Made by a program: the position numbers and the translations under genes. From the NCBI RefSeq assembly GCF_014109765.1, contig NZ_CP059139.1:1116001-1180000 (forward strand): 64,000 nucleotides of DNA, written 5' to 3'. Source of the DNA: Pseudomonas berkeleyensis (GTDB taxonomy: Bacteria; Pseudomonadota; Gammaproteobacteria; Pseudomonadales; Pseudomonadaceae). The notes beneath the pieces are model-generated. The model saw only the letters and a program-made list of their open reading frames with translations. It was not told the DNA's origin and did not search any database. Below, one piece after another: positions 28,244-38,653 of the stretch. How positions within the stretch are numbered: position 1 is the stretch's first letter; the number at the start of each line of letters is the position of its first letter.

Positions 28244-30394
28244 TTACACCTTGAACTGATTGATCAGGCGACGTTGTTGCTCGGCCAGTTTGGTCAGCTG
28301 AGCGCTGGCCTGGCTGGCTTCGTCAGCACCACTGGCCACCTCGTTGGCGACCTGGCCGATATTGGTGACGTTGCGGTTGATGTCCTCGGCTACCGCGCTC
28401 TGTTCCTCGGCTGCGCTGGCGATCTGGGTGTTCATGTCGTTGATCACCGACACGGCCTGAGTGATGGATTCCAGGGATTGAGCGGCCTGATTGGCGTGCT
28501 CCACGCTGTCGTCGGTCTTGTTCTGGCTCTGCTCCATAACCTTGACCACTTCGCGCGTGCCCTGCTGCAACTGCTGGATCATGCTCTGGATTTCTTCGGT
28601 GGCCTGCTGGGTCTTCTGTGCCAGGTTGCGCACCTCGTCGGCGACCACGGCGAAGCCGCGACCCTGCTCGCCGGCGCGGGCTGCCTCGATGGCCGCGTTG
28701 AGCGCGAGCAGGTTGGTCTGCTCGGCGATGCCGCGGATGGCGACGAGGATGGCGTTGATGTTCTCGCTGTCCTTGGCCAGGTTCTGCACCACGCCTACGG
28801 CGCGGCCGATCTCGCTAGCCAGTGCAGCGATGGCGGCCGAGGTTTCCTGTACCACCTGCTTGCCCTGATTGGCCGCGCGATCCGCGTGGTTGGCTGCTTC
28901 GGCGGCATGGGTGGCGTTGCGTGCGACATCCTGTGCGGTAGCGGTCATTTCATGAACTGCTGTAGCGACCAGTTCGATCTCGGCCAACTGCTTCTGCACG
29001 CCCTGGTTGGTGCGGATGGCGATGTCGGCGGTGTGCTCGGAGGAGTCGCTGACCTGCTGTACCGAGGTCACCACGGCGGCGATCATCGATTGCAGTTTGG
29101 CCAGGAACGCGTTGAAACCCTGGGCGATCTGCCCCAGCTCGTCCTTGCGGTCAACCTGCAGGCGTACCGTGAGGTCGCCGTCGCCCTTGGCGATGTCGTC
29201 GAGCATGCCGACCATCTGCCGCAGCGGGCGGGCGATGCCGTAGCCGACGAACCAGATCACCAGCAAACCGAGACCGGCGATCAGCAGGCCCACCAGGGTC
29301 ATGCCCAGGGTGTCGGCGTCGCGCTGTGCGGCCAGGTCCCCCTGCAACTGATGTAGCTCGGCCATCACCGCCTTCAGCGGCAAGACCACCATCAGTACCC
29401 AGCGGGTATCGCTCTGGCCAATATTGAAGCTGAGGAACAGCTCGATATGGCTGTTCTCGGGGTCGTCCTTGGCATCGATGGAGTAGAGCGGCTGGCCAGG
29501 TTGCAAGGTGCCGAGATTGCTCACCTCGTTGGCGTCGAGCAGCACGGTCGCCGGCTCGCCGAGTTTGTCCGGGGTCTTGGTCGAGGCGACCAGGCGGCCA
29601 TTGCTGGCGATCAGGGCCATCTCGCCCGCCCCGTTGTAGAGCTGAGCATCAGCCTTGACCAGCAGATCCTGGATGAAGTTGACCGCCAGATCCGCACCGG
29701 CGATGCCGCGGAACTCACCCTTGACCAGGATCGGCGTGGTAAAGGAGGCGAGCATGGTCATCTTGCCGCCGACATCATACGGTGCTGGGTCGATCACACA
29801 GGGGCGTTTGCGCTCCTTGGCACACAGGTAGTACTCCCCTTCACGCACCCCAGTCGGCAACAGCTTCTCGCTTTCCATCGATCCGATGGAGTCGATGCCC
29901 AGGCTGCCGTCGGCATTACGATACCACCAGGTAAGGAAGCGGCCAGTGCCGTCGTAGCCGTTTTCCTTGCTGCCGGCATACATGTCATCGCTGGCATCGA
30001 AGGCGTTAGGCTCCCAGCCGATGTAGCTGCCGAGCAGCTTGGGGTTCTGCGCCGTGGTTTCATGTACGAGGTTAGCCAGTTCCTCGCGGCTGATGCTGAG
30101 CAGGGGGCTGCCATTGGCGTCGCTCTCGCCAAGCATGGCGTTGACCCGCGCTAGGTCAGCTGTAATCTGCAGCGGAGTTTCCAGCTCACGCTGAATTTGA
30201 CTGACCTGCGCCTGCGCGAGTGCGGATAGGCGCTGTTCGATAACCTGTTCCAGCAAGGCTTGGGTGCGTTGCTGCACCAGGGTCTGGGTTCGCCCGCTGG
30301 CGAACAGCGCGTAGAGCACCAAGGCCACGACCACCGCCAGCACACTGGCTCCAGCTAGGAAAGCGACGGAAAACTGGATCGACTTGAACTTCAT
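28244..30394 (-). CDS. Methyl-accepting chemotaxis protein with dCache-type sensor
   Basis: 716-residue chemoreceptor: TM1 about 9-31, a periplasmic double-Cache-type domain about 35-345 (with [21 protein letters not shown] and [18 protein letters not shown]), TM2 about 355-378, HAMP ([24 protein letters not shown]), and the cytoplasmic hairpin with the universal tip ([29 protein letters not shown]). There is no C-terminal NWETF-like pentapeptide; the chain ends LINQFKV. The ligand is unknown, although dCache receptors often bind amino acids. It stands alone; no che genes are near. Confidence 0.96.
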   Translation of the reverse strand: MKFKSIQFSVAFLAGASVLAVVVALVLYALFASGRTQTLVQQRTQALLEQVIEQRLSALAQAQVSQIQRELETPLQITADLARVNAMLGESDANGSPLLSISREELANLVHETTAQNPKLLGSYIGWEPNAFDASDDMYAGSKENGYDGTGRFLTWWYRNADGSLGIDSIGSMESEKLLPTGVREGEYYLCAKERKRPCVIDPAPYDVGGKMTMLASFTTPILVKGEFRGIAGADLAVNFIQDLLVKADAQLYNGAGEMALIASNGRLVASTKTPDKLGEPATVLLDANEVSNLGTLQPGQPLYSIDAKDDPENSHIELFLSFNIGQSDTRWVLMVVLPLKAVMAELHQLQGDLAAQRDADTLGMTLVGLLIAGLGLLVIWFVGYGIARPLRQMVGMLDDIAKGDGDLTVRLQVDRKDELGQIAQGFNAFLAKLQSMIAAVVTSVQQVSDSSEHTADIAIRTNQGVQKQLAEIELVATAVHEMTATAQDVARNATHAAEAANHADRAANQGKQVVQETSAAIAALASEIGRAVGVVQNLAKDSENINAILVAIRGIAEQTNLLALNAAIEAARAGEQGRGFAVVADEVRNLAQKTQQATEEIQSMIQQLQQGTREVVKVMEQSQNKTDDSVEHANQAAQSLESITQAVSVINDMNTQIASAAEEQSAVAEDINRNVTNIGQVANEVASGADEASQASAQLTKLAEQQRRLINQFKV

Positions 30395-30588
30395 GAGAGC
30401 TCCCGGGCACAGATTGGCCTGTCACGGGATATCGGCAGTGACAGGATAAAACCTTAATGGGGTGGTGCTAACGAGCAGGCTGGTGTCGTATTCAGCAAAG
30501 ATGGCGCACAGCCATCGCGCAAGTGGTGCTGTTGCTCGTGTTGCGGGGGCGGCCTAGCATAGGGCGTCCGATTCAAGGAGATGGCTCG

Positions 30589-31410
30589 ATGAGCAAGATT
30601 CTTTATCTGAGTGGCCTGGCCACGGCGCTGCTGTTGAGCGGTTGCCAGGCAGTCAACACCACCAGTGGTGGCGCGGTTGGCGTTGAGCGCAAGCAGTACA
30701 TGTTCAGCATGCTGTCAGCTGAAGAAGTCAATCAGATGTATGCGCAGTCCTATCAGCAGACATTGAGCGAGGCGTCGAGCAAGGGCGTGTTGGACAAGAC
30801 CAGCGCCAACGCCAAGCGTCTGCAGACCATCGCCGGTCGCCTGATCCCGCAGGCGCCGCGTTTTCGTCCGGATGCCGCCAACTGGCAGTGGGAGGTCAAC
30901 CTGATCAAGAGTCCGGAGCTCAATGCCAATTGTGGCCCGGGCGGCAAGATCATCTTCTACAGCGGCATCATCGAGCAGCTGAAACTGACCGACGATGAAA
31001 TCGCTGCGATCATGGGGCACGAGATGGCGCACGCCCTGCGTGAGCACAGCCGTGAGGCAATGTCCAAGGCTTATGGCATTCAGGTCGCCAAGCAAGGGGC
31101 TGGCGCATTGCTCGGTCTGGGCGAAAGCGGCATGGCATTGGCCGATACCTTGGTGCAGTACAGCCTGACGTACCCCAACAGCCGTGGTAACGAGAACGAG
31201 GCCGATCTGATCGGTCTGGAGCTGGCTGCCCGTGCGGGCTACAACCCGAATGCGGCCATCAGCCTGTGGCAGAAAATGGAGGCGGCCGGTGGTGGCGCTC
31301 CCCCCGAGTTCATGAGTACGCACCCGTCATCCAGCAGTCGCATCGCCTCGCTGCAGGCGGCCATTCCCAAGGTGATGCCGTTGTACGAGCAGGCCAAGGC
31401 CGGGCGTTGA
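30589..31410 (+). CDS. M48 family metalloprotease lipoprotein (LoiP/YcaL-like)
   Basis: 273-residue lipoprotein; signal peptide with lipobox LLSGC (Cys about 17). Zinc-protease motif HEMAHALREH (HExxH, about 144) and the third-ligand region ENEADLIGLELAARAG (about 203) are intact. Family members degrade or process outer-membrane proteins in the periplasm. Start at 30589 with AAGGAG 8 nt upstream; 30523 is an in-frame but unlikely start. Ends in THPSSSSRIASLQ as in its family. Confidence 0.93.
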   Translation: MSKILYLSGLATALLLSGCQAVNTTSGGAVGVERKQYMFSMLSAEEVNQMYAQSYQQTLSEASSKGVLDKTSANAKRLQTIAGRLIPQAPRFRPDAANWQWEVNLIKSPELNANCGPGGKIIFYSGIIEQLKLTDDEIAAIMGHEMAHALREHSREAMSKAYGIQVAKQGAGALLGLGESGMALADTLVQYSLTYPNSRGNENEADLIGLELAARAGYNPNAAISLWQKMEAAGGGAPPEFMSTHPSSSSRIASLQAAIPKVMPLYEQAKAGR

Positions 31411-31425
31411 GTTCGAGGGCATGAA

Positions 31426-31462
31426 AACGGCGCGGTGTGATGTTCACGGCGCGCCGTTGACG
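31426..31462. terminator. Possible terminator between M48 and SnoaL-like genes
   Basis: Stem AACGGCGCG / CGCGCCGTT with a 15-nt loop, between convergent genes. It is not followed by a long T run, so the assignment is moderate. Confidence 0.5.
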
Positions 31463-31464
31463 TT

Positions 31465-31908
31465 TCAGGGCAGGGCTTTTTCGGCGAAGGGGCGAGTATT
31501 CAGACCGAGCTGAGAGCGGAAGCTTTCCATGTCGAACATGGTGCAGATCTCCTGAATCTCGTTGCCCGGGTTCAGCGTCCAGAAAGCCATCGCTGAAATA
31601 CTCAGCACCTTATCGCTGGGCGGGTAACCCAGCGCGGGCTTCTGAATGGTGCCAATCAAGGTGCTCCAGGTGACCACCTTGTAGCCTTCGGCGATGCATT
31701 CCTCGATCACGACCTGCAGATCCGGCATCGCATGGCGGATGTCCTGCACCATCTGGGTAAAGCCGGTGCTGTCTATCGGGTGGTCGATGAAGGAGCTCTT
31801 GTAGAGAAAATCACGGCTGTGCAATTGCTCGGCCAGTGCCAGCCGGCCTTTGTTCCATGCCAGGTCGATGTGCTGGCACACCACCCTCTTGCGATCATCC
31901 AGCGACAT
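31465..31908 (-). CDS. SnoaL-like / ester cyclase family protein
   Basis: 147-residue single-domain protein of the NTF2-like superfamily. The N-terminal helix pattern with AWNKGRLALAEQLHSRDFLYKSS, then TGFTQMVQDIRHAMPDLQVVIEECIAEGYKVVTW, follows the SnoaL polyketide-cyclase profile. Such proteins are often annotated by fold only; the substrate and catalytic role are unknown. AGGAGG-like sequence (AAGGAGGGC) precedes the ATG. No biosynthetic cluster is near. Confidence 0.85.
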   Translation of the reverse strand: MSLDDRKRVVCQHIDLAWNKGRLALAEQLHSRDFLYKSSFIDHPIDSTGFTQMVQDIRHAMPDLQVVIEECIAEGYKVVTWSTLIGTIQKPALGYPPSDKVLSISAMAFWTLNPGNEIQEICTMFDMESFRSQLGLNTRPFAEKALP

Positions 31909-32019
31909 CGTGCCCTCCTTACTGCGGGCTTGAACTGCGTGACATGGCGCGCACTTTAGCAGCAGGCAGGAGGGGGCTGGGATTGGCCGAAATGCCAGGC
32001 GGTTGGCGTCAGTGCTACG

Positions 32020-32604
32020 TCAGATCAGGCCGCTCAGTTTCATCGCCTGGTAGCCGGCGTACACCGCCAAGGCAGCGAAGGCGCAGGCCGCCAGGCGACG
32101 GATCAAGGTCAGCGGCAGGCGTTCGGCGGCGAAGTTACCCGCCAGTACCACCGGTACGTTGGCCAGCAGCATGCCCAGCGTGGTGCCGATCACCACCAGC
32201 ACGAAGTGTGGGTACTGCGCAGCCAGCATGACGGTGGCGACCTGGGTCTTGTCGCCCATCTCGGCGAGGAAGAAGGCGATCAGGGTGGTGAGGAAGGGGC
32301 CGTATTTCTTCAGGCCCGACTCCTCATCGTCGTCCAGCTTGTCCGGAACCAGTGTCCAGGCTGCCACGGCGACGAAGCTGGCTGCGAGGATCCAGCTCAG
32401 TGTGGCTGGCGAGAAGAAGCCGGCAACCCAGTTGCCAATGGCGCCTGCCGCAAAGTGGTTGGCCAGGGTGGCGACGACGATGCCCCAGATGATCGGCCAG
32501 GGCCGGCGAAAACGAGCAGCCAGCAGTAGAGCGAGCAATTGGGTCTTATCGCCGATTTCGGCGAGGGCCACGATGAAGGTGGGGACGAACAGGGATTCCA
32601 GCAT
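32020..32604 (-). CDS. TMEM165/GDT1 family manganese exporter
   Basis: 194-residue membrane protein with two inverted repeats of three spans, each holding the family motif E-x-G-D-K-T: ALAEIGDKTQLLALLLA (about 15-31) and FLAEMGDKTQVATVMLA (about 112-128). The family exports Mn2+ (or Ca2+) in exchange for protons. A probable yybP-ykoY (Mn2+) riboswitch precedes it on the same strand, which strongly supports manganese as substrate and Mn2+-induced expression. It was formerly UPF0016. Confidence 0.93.
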   Translation of the reverse strand: MLESLFVPTFIVALAEIGDKTQLLALLLAARFRRPWPIIWGIVVATLANHFAAGAIGNWVAGFFSPATLSWILAASFVAVAAWTLVPDKLDDDEESGLKKYGPFLTTLIAFFLAEMGDKTQVATVMLAAQYPHFVLVVIGTTLGMLLANVPVVLAGNFAAERLPLTLIRRLAACAFAALAVYAGYQAMKLSGLI

Positions 32605-32624
32605 CAGGTTTCCTAAAGGGGCGG

Positions 32625-32806
32625 GTCAACACGGCTTATGACACGAACTACCTTCCCGCCCCGGGTGAGGTTGTACGTGTCATAGGTCTTGTCAAACCGC
32701 AGGCCTCTCTAGGTAGGCCTTGGGTCGCATGCGCCATGCTCTGCGGAGCAAGTGTGTTGACGCATACCGAGCGAGCAGGGCGCTCGCGGGAGACTACTCC
32801 CCTAGG
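32625..32806 (-). promoter_or_regulatory. Probable yybP-ykoY manganese riboswitch
   Basis: Read on the minus strand, the leader of the GDT1 gene begins GGGGAGTAG (32802 leftward), then a GCGAGCGCCCTGCTCGC hairpin, and later TGACACGTACAACCTCACCCGGGGCGG, split here; these match the conserved GGGGAGUAG opening and the CACCCGGGG-type block of the yybP-ykoY class as I recall it. A stem GTGTCATAGG... / ...TCGTGTCATA region near 32640-32690 would serve as the expression platform. Exact boundaries are approximate. Confidence 0.78.
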
Positions 32807-32851
32807 ACGGGCGCAATTGTGCCCAAGCGCTGCGCTGGGATCAACCCCAAT

Positions 32852-33847
32852 TCAGCGGCGTGCACTGTAGATGCGAAAACCATCGGCTTCGGCCAATGCT
32901 CGGCAGGGGCCGAGGTGGCGCTCGATCAGCGGCGGGTATTTGAGGAAACTGTTGGCCACCAGACGCAGCTCGCCACCTTTGACCAGATGGCGTGCTGATT
33001 GGGTCAGCAGGTTCTCGCTGGCGTGGTAGTCGGTGTGCACGCCCTGATGGAACGGTGGGTTGCTGACAATGGCGCTCAGTCCCTCTGGCGCCGATTCGAT
33101 TCCGGTGCCTGCGATCAGGTTGGCCGATAGGCCATTGCGAGCGAGGGTCAGGCGGCTGCTTTCCAGGGCGAAGGCGTCGACATCCAACAGGCTCACTTCG
33201 CTGTCTGGATAACGTCGCTTGAGCGCAGCGCCGAGCACGCCGGCGCCACAGCCGAAGTCGAGCAGGTGGCCGCGCGGCAGGTCGTCCAGGTGTTCCAGCA
33301 GCAGTGCGCTGCCGCGATCCAGGCGGCCATGGGCGAACACGCCGGGCAGGGTGACGATCTCCAGCTCCCCATCGGCCAGCTGCAGCGGATAAGTCTGGGC
33401 CAGTGCATGCAGATCGGGCACAGGCGGCGCCTGTACCACCTCGACGTACCAGAGTTGGCAGTGCCGTGCGCTATCGAGCTTGCGTGGCTTGCCATAGGCT
33501 GCCAGCTGTTTGGCTGCGCGCTCGATGCCGCCGCGTTTTTCGCCGACCAGATACAGCGGTTTGCCGGCCAGGCGAGAGGCCAGGGTTTGCAGCAGGTAAT
33601 CGGTCAGCTCGCGTGACTTGGGCAGAAACAGCACCGCGGCGCGGTAATCGCCGTCCGGCATGCGTGTGCCGAACTGGCTACGACTGGCAAAGCGCGTAGC
33701 GAGTAGCGCCTGATCGCCTGCGTGCCAGTTCCAGCCTTGCGCCTGCGGCAGTACGCCGAGCAGGTCATCGGCTGGCAAGCCGGCCAGCAATAGTGCGCCA
33801 TCGAACAGCTCGGCCTGACGCAGGAGAACTTCGCTTCGCGCATCCAT
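32852..33847 (-). CDS. rsmC: 16S rRNA (guanine-1207-N2)-methyltransferase RsmC
   Basis: 331-residue two-domain SAM methyltransferase that makes m2G1207 in helix 34 of 16S rRNA. The N-terminal degenerate domain ends near 165; the catalytic domain has [12 protein letters not shown] (SAM motif I, about 195), LLDVDAFAL (motif II) and the base-methylation motif NPPFHQG (about 265). The length and the order of domains match E. coli RsmC. It follows the D-2-hydroxyacid dehydrogenase gene leftward with a 30-bp gap; the two may be co-transcribed. Confidence 0.95.
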   Translation of the reverse strand: MDARSEVLLRQAELFDGALLLAGLPADDLLGVLPQAQGWNWHAGDQALLATRFASRSQFGTRMPDGDYRAAVLFLPKSRELTDYLLQTLASRLAGKPLYLVGEKRGGIERAAKQLAAYGKPRKLDSARHCQLWYVEVVQAPPVPDLHALAQTYPLQLADGELEIVTLPGVFAHGRLDRGSALLLEHLDDLPRGHLLDFGCGAGVLGAALKRRYPDSEVSLLDVDAFALESSRLTLARNGLSANLIAGTGIESAPEGLSAIVSNPPFHQGVHTDYHASENLLTQSARHLVKGGELRLVANSFLKYPPLIERHLGPCRALAEADGFRIYSARR

Positions 33848-33877
33848 GGTGGTACCTGCCTGAAAAAGCTGCGCAGC

Positions 33878-34843
33878 TTACCCGACGACTCGCAGCGGTG
33901 CACCGGCGAAGAACCCGGCAGCGTTTTCCACTACCTGGCCGACGATGCGCTGACGTGCTTCCTGGCTACCCCAGGCGCTGTGCGGGGTGACGATCAGGCG
34001 TGGAATGTCCGCCGCCAGCAGCGGGTTACCGTCCTTCGGCGGTTCCTGCAGCAATACATCGGTGGCAGCGCCGCCCAGATGGCCGTTGCGCAAGGCATCA
34101 GCCAGCGCCTGTTCGTCGACCAACCCGCCACGTGCGGTGTTGATCAAAAAGGCCCGCGGTTTCATCAGCGCCAGCTCAGCGGCGCCAATCAGATTGCGCG
34201 TCTGTTCATTGAGCGGGCAGTGCAGGGTCAGTGCATCGACCTGTGGCAACAGTTCATGCAGCGGCAGGCGGTCAGCGCGCGCGGGGCGGCCGGGCAGTTG
34301 GCCGAGCAGCACGCGCATGCCGAAGGCTTCAGCCAGGCGTGCGACGGCGCCGCCCAGTTCGCCATGGCCGAGCATGCCCAGGGTCTTGCCTTCGAGTTCT
34401 ACGATGGGGTGATCAAGCAGGCAGAACTGGCTGGCCTGCTGCCAACGACCCGCAGCAATGTCGCGCTGGTAGTCGGGGAGACGCGTGGCCAGTGCCAGCA
34501 GCAACATCAAGGTGTGTTGCGCCACGGACGGAGTGCCGTAGCCCTGGCAGTTGCAGATGGTCACACCCTGTGCGCTGGCGGCTTTCAGGTCGATATTGTT
34601 GGTGCCGGTGGCGGTGACCAGCACCAGTTTCAGGTCGGGGCAGGCGGCGAAAGTCGCGGCATCCAGCGGCACCTTGTTGCTGATGGCGACCTGTGCGCCT
34701 TGCAGGCGGTCGGCGACCTGATCCGGACGCGTATGCGCGTGCAGGGTCAGCTCGGCGAACGCCTGATGCAGCGGCTGCATGTCGAGATCACCCAGGTCGA
34801 GAGAGGCATGATCGAGAAACACGGCGTGTGGACTATTGCTCAT
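33878..34843 (-). CDS. D-2-hydroxyacid dehydrogenase (glycerate/hydroxypyruvate reductase type)
   Basis: 321-residue NAD(P)-dependent dehydrogenase. The Rossmann motif GMLGHGELGGAVA (about 148) is close to GxGxxG, and the catalytic triad regions are ARGGLVDE (Arg about 232), the Glu in LLQEPPKDGNPLL and the His in TPHSAWGSQEARQR. The N-terminal substrate domain has ATGTNNIDL. The composition resembles HprA/glycerate dehydrogenase, with hydroxypyruvate or glyoxylate the most likely substrate, although that is not decided by sequence. It is divergent from the LysE-type exporter gene. Confidence 0.92.
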   Translation of the reverse strand: MSNSPHAVFLDHASLDLGDLDMQPLHQAFAELTLHAHTRPDQVADRLQGAQVAISNKVPLDAATFAACPDLKLVLVTATGTNNIDLKAASAQGVTICNCQGYGTPSVAQHTLMLLLALATRLPDYQRDIAAGRWQQASQFCLLDHPIVELEGKTLGMLGHGELGGAVARLAEAFGMRVLLGQLPGRPARADRLPLHELLPQVDALTLHCPLNEQTRNLIGAAELALMKPRAFLINTARGGLVDEQALADALRNGHLGGAATDVLLQEPPKDGNPLLAADIPRLIVTPHSAWGSQEARQRIVGQVVENAAGFFAGAPLRVVG

Positions 34844-34922
34844 CAGCTGTACCTTTTCGCAGAGGGGGCGCAGGAGTAGATTGGCGAGCCTACCAGACCT
34901 TCACTGTCGATGCGGAGCCGCC

Positions 34923-35552
34923 ATGTACTGGAGTGAATTCCTCACTGTTGCCCTGATTCACCTGCTGGCAGTGGCCAGCCCCGGGCCGGACTTCGCCATC
35001 GTCGTGCGCGAGAGTGTCGGCTACGGTCGCCGCGCGGGATTGTTCACCGCCTTCGGAGTGGGTACCGGCATTCTGGTGCATGTGACCTATTCACTGCTCG
35101 GCATCGGTTTGATCGTGTCGCAGTCCATCGTCTTGTTCAATGCACTGAAATGGCTGGCTGCAGCTTATCTGCTGTATATCGGCTTCAAGGCGCTGCGTGC
35201 GCGTCCGGCCGATCCGGCCAGCGCCGAGCTGAGCCTGGCGACAGGCGAGCGCAGCGGCCGTGGTGCGTTCGTCACCGGGTTCATCACCAATGGGCTCAAC
35301 CCCAAGGCAACGCTGTTTTTCCTTTCCTTGTTCACCGTGGTGATCAATCCGCATACCCCTGTGCCCGTGCAGGCGGGGTATGGCATCTACCTGGCGTTGG
35401 CCACGGCGTTCTGGTTCTGCCTGGTGGCCTGGCTGTTCAGCCAGCAACGCGTGCGTGCCGGTTTCGCCCGCATGGGGCATTGGTTCGACCGCATGATGGG
35501 TGCAGTGCTGGTGGGCATCGGTGTGAAGCTGGCACTGACCGAGATGCGTTAA
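34923..35552 (+). CDS. LysE/RhtB family amino-acid exporter
   Basis: 209-residue inner-membrane exporter with six hydrophobic segments; N-terminal signature LIHLLAVASPGPDFAIVVRES (about 10-30, quoted in part) and GLNPKATLFFLSLFT (about 125). The substrate is unknown; relatives export lysine, threonine or homoserine lactones. The ATG at 34923 gives the standard start and is preferred over an upstream in-frame ATG at 34836 that lies in the divergent promoter area. Followed by a terminator. Confidence 0.93.
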   Translation: MYWSEFLTVALIHLLAVASPGPDFAIVVRESVGYGRRAGLFTAFGVGTGILVHVTYSLLGIGLIVSQSIVLFNALKWLAAAYLLYIGFKALRARPADPASAELSLATGERSGRGAFVTGFITNGLNPKATLFFLSLFTVVINPHTPVPVQAGYGIYLALATAFWFCLVAWLFSQQRVRAGFARMGHWFDRMMGAVLVGIGVKLALTEMR

Positions 35553-35555
35553 ACG

Positions 35556-35582
35556 AAGAGCCCCGCAATTGCGGGGCTCTTT
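35556..35582. terminator. Bidirectional terminator between LysE-type and thiolase genes
   Basis: 11-bp stem AAGAGCCCCGC / GCGGGGCTCTT with a 4-nt loop and T run, between convergent genes. Confidence 0.88.
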
Positions 35583-35596
35583 CATGTTGGGCTGGC

Positions 35597-36772
35597 TTAT
35601 AGCAGCTCGATGGCCACGGCCGTAGCTTCGCCGCCGCCGATGCACAGCGAGGCGACGCCGCGTTTGCCACCTTTCTTCTGCAGGGCGTTGATCAGGGTGA
35701 GGATGATCCGCGAGCCGGTGGAACCGACCGGGTGACCTTGAGCGCAGGCGCCACCGAATACGTTGACCTTGGCGTGATCGAGGCCGTGCTCACGCATCGC
35801 CAGCATGGTCACCATGGCGAAGGCTTCGTTGATCTCGAACAGGTCGATCTCGTTCTTGTTCCAGCCGGTCTTCTTCAGCAGGCTGCTCATCGCGCCGATA
35901 GGGGCCAGGGTGAACTCGCTCGGCTCCTGGCTCTGGGTGGCGTGCGCGACGATCTTGGCCAGCGGCTTGAGACCGCGCTTGGCGGCTTCATCGGCGGTCA
36001 TCAGCAGCAGCGCACTGGCGCCGTCGGAGATCGAGCTGGCGTTGGCCGCGGTGATGGTTCCGTCCTTCTTGAAGGCCGGCTTGAGTGCGGGAATCTTGTC
36101 CAGGTTGGCTGTCAGCGGCTGTTCGTCATCCTTCACCACCACGTCGCCTTTGCGTGACGTCACGGTGATCGGGACGATCTCGGCATCCAGCGAACCGTCC
36201 TTGATCGCGGCTTGGGCACGGCGCAGCGATTCGATGGCGTAGGCGTCCATTTCCTCACGGGTTATGCCGTGTTTATCCGCCGTTTCCTGGGCGAATGAGC
36301 CCATTAGTCGGCCGCTGCGAGCGTCCTCCAGACCGTCGAGGAACATATGATCCTTGATCTCGCCATGGCCCATGCGCAGGCCCGTGCGTGCCTTCTCCAG
36401 CACGTACGGCGCGTTGGACATGCTTTCCATGCCGCCGGCGATCATGACCTGGTTGCTGCCGGCTTTCAGCGAGTCGAAGGCCATCATCACGGCCTTCATG
36501 CCCGAGCCGCACAGCTTGTTGAGGGTGGTACAGCCGGTGGCGGATGGCAGGCCGGCATTGAGCGAGGCCTGACGCGCTGGGCCTTGCTTGAGGCCGGCGG
36601 GCAGCACGCAGCCCATGATCACTTCCTGCACGTCGGCTGGCTCGATGCCCGCACGCTTGACCGCTTCGCGAATGGCGGCTGCACCCAGCTCGACGGCTGG
36701 CACGCTGGCCAGGCTGCCTTGAAAGCCACCCATGGGAGTACGGGCGCCGCTGACGATGACGATATCGGACAT
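35597..36772 (-). CDS. Acetyl-CoA C-acyltransferase (thiolase)
   Basis: 391-residue thiolase. The nucleophilic Cys is in LNKLCGSGMKAV (about 88), the second active-site region is NEAFAMVT with the His of GGACAQGHPVGSTGSR (about 345), and the last catalytic Cys is in ASLCIGGGEATAV (about 380). It matches biosynthetic/degradative short-to-medium-chain thiolases. It is divergent from the acyl-CoA ligase gene and part of a conserved lipid cluster (PA3925 position), so a role in acyl-CoA breakdown is likely. Confidence 0.94.
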   Translation of the reverse strand: MSDIVIVSGARTPMGGFQGSLASVPAVELGAAAIREAVKRAGIEPADVQEVIMGCVLPAGLKQGPARQASLNAGLPSATGCTTLNKLCGSGMKAVMMAFDSLKAGSNQVMIAGGMESMSNAPYVLEKARTGLRMGHGEIKDHMFLDGLEDARSGRLMGSFAQETADKHGITREEMDAYAIESLRRAQAAIKDGSLDAEIVPITVTSRKGDVVVKDDEQPLTANLDKIPALKPAFKKDGTITAANASSISDGASALLLMTADEAAKRGLKPLAKIVAHATQSQEPSEFTLAPIGAMSSLLKKTGWNKNEIDLFEINEAFAMVTMLAMREHGLDHAKVNVFGGACAQGHPVGSTGSRIILTLINALQKKGGKRGVASLCIGGGEATAVAIELL

Positions 36773-36962
36773 GGTGTTACCTCGAACGAAAGTGGGGCTC
36801 GGTACAGCTTGTTCCGAGACTGGATGGTGGATTCGATTCTAACCTGTGACCAAAAGTGGCCATAGAGTCACGTGGCAAATCATTCTTTGGGCTGATTTCG
36901 CTGTGCAGGAGCCGTTCTAGAGTCGCGGCATACCTATTCCTAGCGTGCCTCAAGGTGACTTC

Positions 36963-38645
36963 ATGCTGCAGACTCGACTGATTCCTCCCGCCGCCAATGC
37001 TCACGCCTATCCGCTGCTGATCAAACGGCTGCTGTTGTCCGGTAGTCGCTACGAGAAGACCCGCGAAATCGTCTATCGCGACAAGCTGCGTTATAGCTAC
37101 GCCACCTTCAACGAGCGTGTCGCGCGTCTGGCCAACGTGCTCAGCGAGGCCGGGGTCAAGGCCGGAGATACCGTCGCCGTCATGGACTGGGACAGCCACC
37201 GCTATCTCGAGTGCATGTTCGCCATCCCCATGCTCGGCGCAGTGCTGCACACCATCAACATTCGCCTGTCCCCGGATCAGATCCTCTACACCATGAACCA
37301 CGCCGAAGATCGCTTCGTGCTGGTCAACAGTGAGTTCGTGCCGTTGTACAACGGTATCGCCGGACAGCTCACCACTGTCGAGAAGACGCTGCTGCTGACC
37401 GATGGTGAGGAAAAGAACGCCGAACTGCCGAGCCTGGTCGGCGAATACGAGAGCCTGCTGGCTGCTGCCAGCTCGCACTACGATTTCGCCGATTTCGATG
37501 AGAACTCGGTGGCCACTACCTTCTATACCACTGGCACGACGGGTAACCCCAAGGGCGTCTACTTCACTCACCGGCAACTGGTGCTGCACACGATGTCCAT
37601 GGCGACCACCATGGGCGGTCTGGACAGCATTCGTCTGCTGGGCAATGACGATGTCTACATGCCGATCACGCCGATGTTCCACGTGCATGCCTGGGGCGTG
37701 CCGTACGTGGCCACCATGCTCGGGGTCAAACAGGTGTATCCCGGCCGCTACGAGCCGGACATGCTTTGCCGGCTGATCAAGGAAGAGAAGGTCAACTTCT
37801 CCCATTGCGTCCCGACCATCCTGCAAATGCTGCTCAACGCGCCCGGTGCGCAGGGTCATGATTTCGGTGGCATGAAGATGATCATCGGCGGCAGCGCACT
37901 GAATCGCTCCCTCTACGAAGCGGCCAAGGCGCGTGGCATCCAGCTGACCGCAGCCTACGGCATGTCCGAGACCTGCCCGCTCATTTCCTGTGCCTACCTC
38001 AACGAAGAGCTGCGTGCGGGCAGTGAGGACGAACGCACCACCTATCGCATCAAGGCCGGCATACCGGTGCCATTGGTGGAGGCTGCGATCATGGACGCGG
38101 ACGGCAAGCTGCTGCCGAGCGATGGTGAGTCTCAGGGCGAGCTGGTACTGCGCTCACCCTGGCTGACCCAGGGCTACTTCCGTGAGCCGGAGAAGGGGGA
38201 GGAGTTGTGGGCGCATGGCTGGTTGCACACCGGGGATGTGGCGACCATCGATGGCATGGGTTTCATCGAGATTCGCGACCGTATCAAGGACGTGATCAAG
38301 ACCGGGGGCGAGTGGATCTCCTCTCTGGAGCTGGAAGACCTGATCAGCCGTCACTCTGTCGTGCGTGAAGTGGCAGTGGTTGGGGTGCCCGATCCGCAGT
38401 GGGGGGAGCGCCCGTTCGCATTGCTGGTATTGCACGAGGAGCAAGGGCTGGATGCCAAGGGACTCAAGGAACATCTCAAGCCTTTCGTCGAGCAGGGACA
38501 TATCAACAAGTGGGCGATCCCTACGCAAATCGCGCTTGTTACCGAAATTCCCAAGACCAGCGTCGGCAAGCTCGACAAGAAGCGCATTCGCGTCGAAATC
38601 GCCCAGTGGCAAGAGGCGGGTAGCGCATTTCTGTCCACGCTGTGA
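36963..38645 (+). CDS. Medium/long-chain fatty-acyl-CoA ligase (AMP-binding)
   Basis: 560-residue ANL-family ligase that activates fatty acids through an acyl-adenylate. P-loop [11 protein letters not shown] (about 189), YGMSETCP (about 333), the TGD motif ([11 protein letters not shown]) and the C-terminal lysine region [12 protein letters not shown] are intact. AAGGTGA precedes the ATG at 36963. Sequence style and context (PA3924 position) fit a medium- to long-chain substrate. Followed after 217 bp by the DUF1302 gene. Confidence 0.94.
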   Translation: MLQTRLIPPAANAHAYPLLIKRLLLSGSRYEKTREIVYRDKLRYSYATFNERVARLANVLSEAGVKAGDTVAVMDWDSHRYLECMFAIPMLGAVLHTINIRLSPDQILYTMNHAEDRFVLVNSEFVPLYNGIAGQLTTVEKTLLLTDGEEKNAELPSLVGEYESLLAAASSHYDFADFDENSVATTFYTTGTTGNPKGVYFTHRQLVLHTMSMATTMGGLDSIRLLGNDDVYMPITPMFHVHAWGVPYVATMLGVKQVYPGRYEPDMLCRLIKEEKVNFSHCVPTILQMLLNAPGAQGHDFGGMKMIIGGSALNRSLYEAAKARGIQLTAAYGMSETCPLISCAYLNEELRAGSEDERTTYRIKAGIPVPLVEAAIMDADGKLLPSDGESQGELVLRSPWLTQGYFREPEKGEELWAHGWLHTGDVATIDGMGFIEIRDRIKDVIKTGGEWISSLELEDLISRHSVVREVAVVGVPDPQWGERPFALLVLHEEQGLDAKGLKEHLKPFVEQGHINKWAIPTQIALVTEIPKTSVGKLDKKRIRVEIAQWQEAGSAFLSTL

Positions 38646-38653
38646 GGTGCGAA

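Noticed and set aside
31443..31460. Third MITE-like end (CCGTTGACGTTTCAG)
   Set aside because: It resembles the element's left end, but has no partner inverted repeat nearby and overlaps the end of the SnoaL-like gene and its terminator; probably coincidental.
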